64,000 nucleotides of DNA from Trichobilharzia szidati (Eukaryota; Platyhelminthes; Trematoda; Strigeidida; Schistosomatidae): contig OX235272.1 in NCBI GenBank assembly GCA_944472155.2, positions 93,316,020 through 93,380,019 of the forward strand, read 5' to 3'. The translations under genes and the position numbers were made by a program. The notes beneath the pieces are model-generated. The model was not told the DNA's origin, did no database searches, and saw only the letters and a list, made by a program, of their open reading frames with translations. Position 1 is the first letter of the stretch; every line of letters begins with the position of its first letter. Positions 1 through 11,600 of the stretch are shown one piece after another.

Positions 1-810
1 ACAACATAGTAAGTCGTAGGTGTGGCACTTAACATTATGTCCATCACATAGAAAGCGGGCCAAATATGGTATTGTTGAGTTTTGTACTTGATTTTACGAG
101 CATATAATCTTTTGTAATGACTTCTAGTCTTATTTGATGTGATAATAAAAGAGGAGAGTTGAGGATAGAGAGGGGTGTTGAGGGTCAGTCGATATGGATT
201 TAGCTCATTTCTCACATGAGTCCAGGTGTTTATCGACTACAGTGGTAACGAGCTGACTAAGTGGCAAATCATTTGCCCTACTGACAACTCTTAATACCCT
301 TCGTAATATGACATAGTCCTTTTTGAGTAGCCCAGGAAAGACTATGTGGCGGTGGGGCAGTAAAGTACAGTAGGTAAAATGCAAAGAACTATTCCAAGGT
401 ATTTTATGGTTGACTTAGTTCTTATTTCAGTGCCCTCTATGTTATAAGCATCATGTGAACGGATCAGTTCGTGTAGATCACTTTTATGCCTAAAGTTGAA
501 GTCTGACATGTAGAGGGATTTAACGTTTGACCATTTAGCTTGAACCACTAGCTGATGTTCGACAAAAAGCTACTAAGTTTGGAATTGTCAGATTGGGACG
601 TAACTGGCAGCGAGCTAATGAGATTATCAGCATGCTTAACGAAGTTGATTTCATCCGAACGAGGTTAATCATATAAGAAGAAAGGAAAAAGAAGAGAGAG
701 AGAACACCATCTTGAGGGACACCGGTTTCAGTAAGCAAGACAGAGGAAGATTTGCGTTTATATACAGTATGCTGCATTCTGTTAGAGAAATAAGAATGCA
801 ACCAGTTAAT
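1..810 (-). mobile_element. CR1/jockey-like non-LTR retrotransposon, degraded reverse transcriptase fragment
   Basis: Read on the minus strand, 801-535 encodes a reverse transcriptase stretch with a 'NRMQHTVY' segment followed by 'GVPQDGVLS', the usual place of the SGVPQGSVLGP block of non-LTR reverse transcriptases. Downstream, around 400-150, frame-broken residues resemble the C-terminal tail of such proteins ('LLKKDYVILRRVLRVVSRANDLP'-type, seen in pieces). A related copy lies at 17230-17620. Several stops and frameshifts make it a dead copy. Family assignment to CR1/jockey rather than another non-LTR clade is inference; both limits are approximate and the element may continue upstream of the window. 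Confidence 0.6.
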
Positions 811-865
811 GAATTAGATACGCAACTTCTATGTAATGACTTTTGTGCTGCTAATTTCCTGGTGT

Positions 866-935
866 CATGGAGAAGTGGCTCACTGGCTCAAGCACCCGAC
901 TTTCATGGGTTCAAATCCCGCTCTATCTAATATAG
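866..935 (+). repeat. tRNA-like SINE head, isolated
   Basis: A pol III A-box-like TGGCTCACTGG is followed about 30 bases later by a B-box-like GGTTCAAATCCC. The arrangement matches the tRNA-derived heads of the other SINEs in the window, but the body that follows is not one I could match. It does not fold as a complete tRNA by eye. Confidence 0.4.
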
Positions 936-1039
936 CCTAGACAACTGGGTAGAGTATCACCAGCTCTCTCATACAACAAGTGTGGCTCATAGCCTGGAGC
1001 ATGAAAAACTTGTTCCAGGAACTAAGTTCACTATTACTA

Positions 1040-1200
1040 CCTGTCCGATCTCCGGCCGACGCACTCCCTAACCTCAATTAGACGGTAGCAAGTGCGGTTG
1101 GGCATAAGACTAGCAACCGTGAAACAGAATAGTCCCACTGGTACTGAAAATTCAAACTAGGAAGCCTATGTTCCTTTGGGAACGCAAAAGAAATAAATTA
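1040..1200 (+). repeat. SINE-A, 5'-truncated
   Basis: Only the end of the B-box region and the body are present: 'GACGCACTCC', then 'GGTTGGGCATAAGACTAGCA', then the tail 'CCTATGTTCC..GGGAACGC' and an A-rich end running into a TA repeat. The same body occurs at 3190, 19340 and 21777. Confidence 0.6.
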
Positions 1201-1216
1201 TATATATATATATGAT
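1197..1216. repeat. TA microsatellite
   Basis: Short uninterrupted AT-dinucleotide run at the 3' end of the SINE-A copy. Confidence 0.8.
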
Positions 1217-1448
1217 GTAGGCGTGAGAGATATTCATAAAAGGATGTATGCATGGCCAATGGTGTATGCGTGAGAGAAGATAAGCATAAAAGGGTAATCG
1301 ATTGTTTATCTGTTTACATATGAGAATCAATATTACCAATGAAGTGGACTGTTACAGGTTGAGCAGTAGTATCTTTGTCTCCGTCCTTATAGTGAAACAA
1401 ATAGATTATTAGTAGTACTTAATTTATACATGTTGTGTTATATGTGTA

Positions 1449-1682
1449 CTAGGCGTCAGTGGTTTAACGGTGGAATACTCTCCAACTACCTACATGGTCC
1501 TAGTTTCAACCCCTGACCGACGCAATTCTTAGCCTCTCTTAACTGGTAGTAAGCTTAATAAAGAGGGAAGTACATGAGTGAGGCTAATAATCCTACTACG
1601 TAAAAAGGAATAAACACCAGTTCTACTGAAACTTGTTGAAGCCTTATGTTCCACTCAAAACGCATAGGATTTAAAAATAAAT
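1449..1682 (+). repeat. SINE-A, degraded
   Basis: Decayed tRNA-like head ('GTCAGTGGTTTAACGGTGGA' then 'GTTTCAACCCC') followed by the SINE-A body and its 'TATGTTCCACTCAAAACGC' tail. Ends in an A-rich stretch. Confidence 0.55.
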
Positions 1683-1999
1683 ATGTATACTAGTGAAATG
1701 ACTTAGAAGATGACAGCCAATAAGTATGGAGGCTACTTTCGATATTTATTGCTAGTTGATTGACTCTTGACATGTGAATTGAATCTCAGGGTAGTTTATA
1801 CGATTAGTACTCAAGGGTTACTTCAATTATAATCTAACAAATTATGCAGTCTATCACCATGGTCTTAATCTCTAATTCATTTCATTCCACTAATTTCATT
1901 TCTCTAACTGATGTCAGCTCATATGATGAAATCCTCCAACCAATCAAACAAAACTTCCCTACAAAACCAATACTTGAAAATTGATCTGATGCTCATTAG

Positions 2000-2365
2000 T
2001 GACTAGCCCTATTCAGGCAGTTAGTTACCTGGGGTTCTAGGGGAAAACCGTGACCAGTAGGGTACAGCAGGTTGAAGGTGAGGACAGTTACGCATCGAAG
2101 AAGACATTGCGAAGTGGTCGCGCTATGTCGTGAATTGGCAGAAGTTGGAATTCATGGACTGGTCATTGGATCGAGTCCCAGTGGCCTAATGGTCTACGAG
2201 CTCGCTAGCCTTGTAACCAGAAGGTCCTGGGTTCGAAACGTGGTGGTGGGTGCGTACTTCTGGAGAGTCCCAAACTAGGACGGAGGAAACAGCTGTCCAG
2301 TACTCCCAGGTGGTTTTCCAATGGTTCTCTAACTGATGTCAGCTCATTATGAAATCCTCCAACTA
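2000..2365 (+). repeat. SINE-C, near-complete, tRNA-like head plus mutated hammerhead
   Basis: The A box TGGCCTAATGG (2182-2192) and B box GGTTCGAAACG (2230-2240) form a tRNA-like pol III promoter. They are followed by the hammerhead-like block at about 2251-2309 and the common 3' end 'AATGGTTCTCTAACTGATGT'. The ribozyme core is broken here: CTGGAGA replaces CTGANGA and extra bases sit before GAAA. A leader of about 130 bases upstream is shared with the copy at 8546. Confidence 0.65.
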
Positions 2366-2483
2366 ATTTCAAATAACTTTAACTAGCTTCTTTATTTTCA
2401 ATAGGATAATTATGTGCATAATATATACTTAGATATTAAACTAGGTATTTTTTTTCTCTCTCCCCTTACATTTGATATAATAG

Positions 2484-2674
2484 GATGTGAAATTTGTGCT
2501 CGTGAATTGGGTTCAGTATTGGAAACGTTTGACTCTTGTCGATCAACTTATGATCAAGATGATATGAAGCGGCATAGGAGTGTAATAAAAATGCATACAT
2601 ATTTATTATGTCAATTTGTTGATATGTTTGAAAATGAATTGAATGTCAATGCTAAATCAGTAATCAGTGGGAAT
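2484..2674 (+). CDS. NCAPD2: NCAPD2 exon (first in window), Cnd1_N region
   Basis: Preceded by a pyrimidine-rich tract and ATAG, ended by the donor GTGAGT. Starts with two bases of a split codon and ends on a codon boundary. Encodes '[18 protein letters not shown]', matching the human stretch with 'LNALKMNCYALI'. The exon or exons coding the extreme N terminus were not found in the first 2.4 kb. Confidence 0.85.
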
Positions 2675-5600
2675 GTGAGTTTAATCCACTTTTTATTCTT
2701 CTTCATTTTTAAATGTTTAGTAATGAAAGTATGTATTAGGTGGTAAGATGAAGATGGCAGAAAGTTCTAGATCCAGTTTTCTTACTTTGTTGCACTCTTC
2801 AAGTAAGGCGTACCTGCATACCTTGAAGAGGAACTCATATCTACTCTGGAATTACAACCCCGCATCACCTCCTGGTACTTCAGTTGGAGATATTATCACT
2901 GAGCTATTCGGATCAGCAGACTACTGACCTCCTGAAGAGAGGTCTGTGATTAGTACATTGGTTGGTCGTCACTAGGGTGTAACTTAGGCCAAGTTCCTGG
3001 TTGTTTTGTGTTAATTCTGACTGGATTCTATCCGTTGAGTTTGTAATCTCGATACCAAACCAATTGACTGGATATCGCGGTGCACTTCAAGTTGATGTTA
3101 GGTGGTTGGAGGTAATCACCGTACTACTCACGGAACTTTAAGTAATTCAAACAATGTAGATACATTATTCATGTACCACTTCATTCATTTGTGCGTACGT
3201 GGTCCAACGGTAGAATACTGTCCAGCCGCGCCTTAAATAATCCAGGTTTCGATCCCCGGTCGACGCACTCCTAAATCTCGCTTAGCCGGTAGTAAGCGCG
3301 ATGAGGAGGGGAGGTTGGGCATAAGACTAGCAACCTTATTCCGTGAAAGAGAATAGTCCCACTACTATTGAAGCTTCAAAGCTCAAACTGGAAGCCCTCT
3401 GTTCCACTGGGAACGCGAATGAATAAGATAAAGAACCTTCAATTATTTAACATAATATAATATCTAAACGATCACTATCGACGGAATAAATTTGAAGGAA
3501 GTTACGTCTTTCACTTACCTCTCCTGGACAACGCTGTTTCAACTACAGGCGGCACTGAGGAGGAATTTAAGGCCAGCGAGAATCGGAAAGGCGAGACAGA
3601 CCTCTGCATTACTCTCTGAAATCAACGTAGAAATCTACTGCACTCAACATAAAGAATAATATTTGAATTTTCAACACTAATGTTAGGTCATTTCTTCTCT
3701 ATGAGTCAGAAACTTTGCACCCGCATCACAAAAAGCATTTCCAGCAGGCAACTGCAGACTTTAATCAACAGGTGCCCCCTCTCATGGCTCGATGCTAAAC
3801 ACCAGATGACCAGAAAGGATTAGGCAACAAGGAACTCTGGCCACGGACCACCCAAGAACTTGTTACCCAATAAATATGCAGAAGGAAATGGCGATGGATG
3901 AGACACTCTGCAGAGACTGTTGAGTAACGTCATATATCAGGCGGGTCATCGAGTGGAAACTCAATGGGAAATGCCTACTTGGGCGTGGGTCCGAGAGAGA
4001 CGTGGAGGAGGTGAGAGCTTATGGACAGTCATAGAGCCAGCTGGAGACGGCTGAAGAGAAAACGGAAAATCCAGATGTTCTGTTGAAGCCCTGTTACAAA
4101 GAACCTCCAACGAAGACTCCAACCAGGCGATCTGTACCTTCCTACCTAATCTTATTAACTATCACCAGTTTTTTTTTGATGCCATCACCTCTAAAGTTTT
4201 TTTCTGACCTATTTCTACTTCATCTAACATTGTTCAATAAGGACAGCAATTGTATGCTTAGAACACTTTCCAGGTGCCTCAACGGTTAAAGATTTTCAAC
4301 GTCCTATTGACTAGCTTACACTCTGCTTACTTGATTTTCGAAGTCTAGTTAAAATGTTACTTACTTTGTTGTTCTATCTAATATGAGTGATTTAACGAAA
4401 ACGTTTACTTCCAAGAACTTGCATTCTCATATGTTCTGCCTTAGTTGGTCATATCTTACAGTCATAAAAGATAAGTGCAGAGCGGTTTGTTGACCAATAC
4501 ATACACCCTTTGAAGGGTAACTAAGGATTGTGTAATTAAGCGGCGCAATAATATATGTTGAATTAAGCACGTATTCATCTTACAGTGTCAAATCCTTCAT
4601 GATTGTGAAACATGACCTTTGAAAGTGGAAAACATGAAAAGGCTAGCTATCTTTGATAATAGGTGTCTCTGTTCTATCTCCCGTGTCAGGTGATATGATA
4701 TGGTGAGCAATATTGGGGGGGGGGGAGGGTAGGCACACAGTGTTTGGTAAGACGGGGAAGTCGATCGATGAGGTTGTGAAGCTACATTGATTGAGATGGA
4801 TAGGATATATAATGCGCATACAGAGCTATCACCGTCCTCGGCGGGCATTGTTAGCCGACATAGGATGGATCAGGTTGGGTGAAAGCTAGTGGTGGTCAAA
4901 CGAAAATACAGAATCAGTCCGCGAAATCTTTGACAATTGGTTTGAGCCAGTGACGTAAAAAGGTGTAGACTACCTGGTTGAGGTCCTCGGGATTCTGCGA
5001 ACCAATGGCTGAGATGCATTCACTCTTTGTAACCTGCCGTATCCATTAAACGCTAATGTTTTTCCATGCTTCAATTCTTTCCCCCTCACATTTCTGCTTA
5101 TTATCGCTCTCCCAAATCTGTTTTTTTTTCCTGTCATTTGTCTACCATTGTGTGGTGCATGGAGTGCGGTAACTCGAACTAATGCACTTCTGTGCAAAGT
5201 TCTATGTTGAAACCAGTCAGTCAGTCAGTCATACAGTGTGAAAACGATTTTTATAAATATCATGGCCGGCAGGAGATGGAGTCTCTCCGAAAGAGATTAG
5301 TTCCATGGTAGATTGCAGACAGACCTTTCTGATAAGAGTCCCATTAGGCTTTGAACCCCTCGATCTAAATAGTTTTTGATATTTTCCTCTAATTATCTAC
5401 TAATTTTGTTTGAGTTTATTCATTTTATTGTCTTAGTGTAAATGGTGGTTTTTCTTTCAAAATAAAATATTTTTTTAGACTGGACGTGGTAAAGGAGGAA
5501 AAGGTAATCGTCGCGCTGGAGATCGAGAACCTGCTGATGTAAACTTATCGATGAACTGGCTCGCGGAATGTGAATCAGCAATCAATATTATTGATCAAAT

Positions 5601-8600
5601 GTTTCGTTTGAAATTGGATAAATTATGGGAGCCGCCTATCGTTGAATCGGAATTCATTAAGTAGGCTATATTCATTTTCGATTTGTATTCACACTGTTCC
5701 TACTCTTTCTATGCTTTTATGACCTAACTGATTATGTAACGTGAGGGGATAAGAGATTCGGGAATGGGCATTAATCAAGCAGAGAGAAAACGTTATATTT
5801 ATACATTCTTAGCCACATTAAAGTTCGTCTGGGCCAGCAGAGAGAATAAATTGTTCTGATTGGTCGACAATCGGCCTAAGGTTAAACGGCTTGTCCAATG
5901 ATATTATTTCCTGATCACAATGTAAACTAAATTTTGATTTGAAGAATAAACACACAAACAATCTACATCACGCCCACATATTACGCTATTGATCAGAATA
6001 TCTGAAATTAAGTCATCATGTGGTGTTTTCTTCTTGTCTTTTTTTTTCGCTCATCAGTTTATCAGCTAATTGTTGTTACAAATTGCTTGAAAATCGTGAT
6101 ATGGCTAGTAATCAAAATATACGAATGGCAATTATCAGTTTATTGGCCAATCTGGTACGTCGTCATCGTCATGGCTTTACGTGTGCTGTGAAATTGGCAC
6201 AATTATTACAATGTTATCCTCATATGGTTAATTGTCTTCTTGCCATCGTGAAATCTTTCACTGAGGATGAGAAAATTAATGATACTGTACGAGATTTATT
6301 AAAGGTTAGTTGTCGGTGAATCATATTTACTGTTATTGTTGTTCTTGTTCTTTGGGTCTTCTCTGTATGATCACAATGAGATCATAAGAAAAATAAAAAA
6401 AGATGGTTGCAGCGAGGGAAATTCTCTTTTCAACGAAGTCATCAGCTAGACTGTAGAACATTCGCGTGTACATAGAGTAAATGGGTGAGAAAGTTTCCAA
6501 ACTACTTCCCGTTGATAATCAAATTAACAAAACTGCAAATAGGGAATAAAATGTAAAATAGCGTGGATTTGGACTTTGGGATCGCTAGTGTCTCAGCTAT
6601 GCCTAGATGTCTTGATCTCACTCCCTTTGCTAGGTTAGGTTTGGTGGGATCTTGTATAGGATTTTAAAAGATTTTTTAAATGGACCTGAATGTCCTGAGT
6701 TCACCAGATGTTCTTTTAACGAGCTATATATATACACACACCTACGTTCTCTTTTTTACTAGACAGACTGTGTAGTGTTCCCGAGCGCGTCCTTTAAGTG
6801 GACGCTTGGTATGACCATTGCACTCAATTCCACAAGAGCAAGTGAACTGGCATATGCATGCTGAAGTAGCCCAATGCGGCAGCTTGCCTTTCACGTGTTG
6901 GTTGAATAGTTTCTTGCAAAATACTGTCACTGGTGGCTAAGTATGTTTTACTGAGAGATTTAAAAAACCGTTTGTTTAGAGAATTTCTGCTTCAATATCA
7001 CTTTTAAATTCGAGATTAAGCAGCAGCATCTTGTTGGGGCGCGACCTGGACCCGTTCAGGAGCTCTCTTCGGTCCTAGGTCCTTGTCTGTGAATCTGGAT
7101 GGAAAACCATTACTACGCTATTTTCCATTATTACTACGCTTTCAATCCCTAATTGCACTAAAAAGTCAATTTTCTCAATAATTCTGATCGTACTATGTTT
7201 TTATGCGATCTTCTTGTTTATTTTGTTATTATTACATTTTAATCCCTATTTGTAGTTTTGTTAATTTAGCCCTCGTCCGGAAGTAGTTCTGGAACTTTCT
7301 CACCCATTTACTATATTGATATGGTCGGTAATACACTTGGTAGTTTGCGCAACGAATTTCCTACCTAGTCGATTCGCGAGCCTACTGTTCTAATCACTGT
7401 TAACAACAATAACACGATACGATACCACCGAAACCGCGACTCTAGAAGACAAGGCAAACCGTTGACGTAGAGCTTCTGCTGTCTCGTATCAATGATGAAA
7501 ATGACTGACAGCGGTTATGACTCTCGCCGATCATGCACATGGTCCGGGATTCGATCCCCTGCCGATGCACATCTGATACCTATGGTTGGCTTGCAAAATT
7601 TGGGCTACCGATATCACATACTGAAAATTCCATACCTGTACCAAAAAAATACGGTGTGGAATCAAGTTGTAATCAAAAAATATATATGCCTCGACTGACC
7701 TTGAGAGACATTAATCACATTGCTAAATTAAAACAGGCAACAACCAATGGGAATTCAAGGTCATAGGTGGGGAGATGGGAATGCAGCCAGCAATGTAAAG
7801 ATAAATGTAGTATTTTAGGAAAATTAAGTCTGTATGGCACGAATGTTGTACAGTTCAGTTGATGACTTCGTTGAAAAGAAAATTCTGTGCGTTGCAACCA
7901 TCTTTCTAATTTTTCCTACGATCCTTTGGATTCTGAGTGGAGTTTCGGGAGCAAAACGCCGCTTCTTTCTGTTGTCTGCAGGCTTTCTAATAGCTGGCTC
8001 CACGATTGCCTATAGCCCTTCTTCCGCCCAACTGGTCGTCCCCCATTCGGCCCCACTCAAGGGCTTGTCAGACGTGCAGTGTTGTGGAGCTACATCGATT
8101 GAGATGGCTGGGAGACAGGTGTTACGCATACCTGACCACCTCTATCCTTATCTAACAGTGTTAGCTGATATAGGATTAAGTTGGGATGACCAAACTAAAA
8201 TCTGGCACCATTCTACGAAGTGTTTGGCCATTGGTTTTAAGCTATGTTGGGAGGTGTGTGTTTAGCTGTCATCGTTGGGACTCTAAGAACCTATAGCTTG
8301 AGATTGTTAGTGACATGGCTAAAAATCTTTCTAAATAGTGCAGATGTATTCACTCTTTATGAACTTCTAAATCCATCAAATTGTCACTATCGTCCATGTA
8401 CTTATTCTTTCTTCCATATGCATCTGTTCGTTATGATCCCCTTGAATTGTTTTCTTCACCTTTGTGTGTGTTATTGAAGTGTGGCATCTTGAACTAGTGC
8501 ACTTTATGTAAACAGTTCTATGTTGAAAACTCAGTCAGTCAGTGTAGTGACTAGCTACAGGACGTATTTGCCTGGAGTTCTAGTGAGAAGTCGTCACCGG

Positions 8601-11600
8601 TGAGATCCACCCGGTCGCGAGAGTGAGAACAAATACTCACCGATGACATCAGCTGGTGCCAGTCGGGCTAAAATCACGAATTGGTAGAAGTTAGAATTCA
8701 TGGACTGGTCATTGAATCGACTCTCAGTGGCTTGTCTTGTAACTAGAAGGTCCTTGGTTCGAAACCCAGTGGGCAGGTACTACCAATGAGTCCCAAACTA
8801 GGATGAAATAGCTATCCAGTACTTCCTGTTGGTTTTCAATGGTTCTCTAAGTGATATCAATCCGTGGTCAAATATGAAAGTCGGTCTAGTGTTTGCATCA
8901 GAACAACGTCATATCTGCTGATAGAAGGCTTAAGCAGCATTTCAATAAAAAATTTTTATCATGAGCTGACATTAGTTAGAGGACCATTGGAAAACCTGGG
9001 AGTACTGGACAGCTGTTTCGTCCTAGTTTGGGGCTCTTCAGCAGTACGCACCCACCAAAAAAAATTTTCCTTCACATCAATGGTGTAACATAAAAGCTGA
9101 ATGGGGTTTTTATGTCAACCTCCAGTTACAGTTTAACAACAGAAGACAAGGGCCAGGCAACAGATCGTTTATTAAGGAAAATCAACACATATTTATAGAT
9201 TTTAATGTACATAATTGTAGATTATTGTTAGTAGAAAATACAGTCTTTTGATTGGTTGTTTCTCACAGAGAGTTAACCTTGCATCTCTTTGTGGCTGTGT
9301 CAGATCATCCATATGCTAACTGTATCCGCCTACGCAAAGCCTTTGTTCTCATTTTCTCACCACCAATATTGGGGACATAAACATTGACGTCAATTACTGT
9401 CTACCAACTTTGGCTGCAGCCAGCTGTCACCATAACAGTTATTATTACTTCAATTGTTATCTTTCGTTTCACTATTTATTATATAACTTGTATCTTTATA
9501 ATTATAAAATCCACTTTTAGGAAATATGTAGTTATGATGGAGCACATTTGGAGCGTGATTCACAAGCTTCTCAAAACTTTTCCAATTTCTTAATCGAAGT
9601 AGCTCGACTATATCCATCACTGGCTCAATCAATTTTACCATTACTTCGTTCACGACTAGATGATGAACCCTATCAAATGAGAAATTGTGTTTTAAGCATA
9701 ATTGGTGAAATACTGCCAATGTTTGCTAAACGTGAACAATTAGATCAGAATGAACGTGTTCAAAGAGATCGTTTAATGGATTTATTACAGGTATGATGTT
9801 CACCTTTATTTTTCTTCTTCTTCTTATGTTGCATCCTTTGTTTATCCTACTTTAGGCATGGAAGGTTAATATTCTTTATTTGTGTAGTGTTCAGTCTCCT
9901 GGTTGCATCACAAACTGGGAAAAACAAGCCAACCTTATTACATGAGGGCTACTACCCAGGGTAAAGTAGTTGGAGCGAGGTGAAGCTGGTCGTGGCTGAA
10001 CTTTCAACCAGTGCGTCGTCAGGAGTTCAAATCCCCCTACCCCACTTGAAGAGGTTTCAGCAGGCATGCAGCACCACTAACCCCCTCAACAATTTTCACT
10101 GCCAACTGCACGGAATCGCAACTAGTGGTTGAGTAACATTTCATTCATTCGGAATGAGATTCGAACGTGGGATGTATTGGTTAAAAGCTGACCGCTTAAA
10201 CCAATAAGTCACGCGACTCCCTTTAGTGTTGTTGTTGTTGTTAGAAAGCACTTCATTCAATTGCTAAGCAATAAATGCTACGCATGAGCTATTCAAATTA
10301 TGTGTAGAATTCCTTGTAGTAATCTGATCGTTTCATCATACTGTTTTTATTGACAAATATTTATAGTCTAATGTAACACATCTTCCAATAGATCTTATAA
10401 AGCGTGATTGCATCTCTACGAAGGCAAACAGTTAAGTCACCATTATTGAGTAAAATATGGCCAAAGTGGTTATCATGGCTGCCTTTATGAAAAAATGGGA
10501 TTTCAGGAAGAAGAAAAGAGACGGACTACACCTTCCCTTTTATCTAAAATGTTTCTCGGCGACCAATTACATATTCATTCATTTGGCAATGGGCTACATT
10601 TATTGTGTTAGGGTTAGTGATACTGTCTGGCTGGTCAAATCTAGCTACTTGGAGATTTGAGTTCAAACCTTGTATCTCATTGGCGGTTGGTTGTAGACTG
10701 ACCGCCTAGACCAGTGTGAGCCAGGCCTCCAACTTTGGTACGCTCAAGTTTAACTGAGAAGTACTAACTACTTCATAATGAGCAATATGAAAATAAATTA
10801 TTATTTAAACCGGTTAGCTTGTTTCAACAGGCATTGTTGTATGCTGAAACAATTTTAGCTTCAAGTAAAAATATAATCTAATCTTTCTACCACAATTGTT
10901 TCCTGGACTCAGATGATTTTGTCATCTAACAAAAACTCCTCGAAAGTACTCCAATCGTTTATGCATGAATTTTAATATTTGTGGAATCTTTAATAATAAT
11001 AGTAATAATAATAATAATAATGTCTTTATTCTGGATAGTATTTATAAAATGTACAGAATTTTCAGAGGAGTTTATTGCATGATATTTTCCCTTCGTACAA
11101 TATCTTCAAGTAAAATATTAATTGACAGTATATCCTTCCTGTGACACACAATGCTCTCTGAACTGAAGCATAAACCATTCCATTATGATATGTATCTGCT
11201 TTGTCTCCTTCCTTCAAGAAATCCACGATATCTAGCTGTGAAAGCCAATTGTAAGATGTTCAGAAGTACATTTTGAGACTGGCTACCCATAATCAAACCT
11301 TTCCCCAAGTTTATTAGAAACTTACGAAACAGAAGCATTAGAGGTCATATCTGAATTGATTAAGACAAACCGAATGAGAGAAAATATATGCAATAGAGAG
11401 GGAGAGAGAGTTTTTGGTAGCCCAAGTTTTAAGCAGGCAGCCGCCAGAATTATTAGGTGATCATCTGCACCGCATACATATATATATATATATATATATT
11501 TTTTTCTTATGTTTTAAATTATTGTTTTTTATTTTACTTTATTAAGGAACATATTCATGATGTAAATGGTTATGTCCGGGCAAAAGCCTTACATATATGG

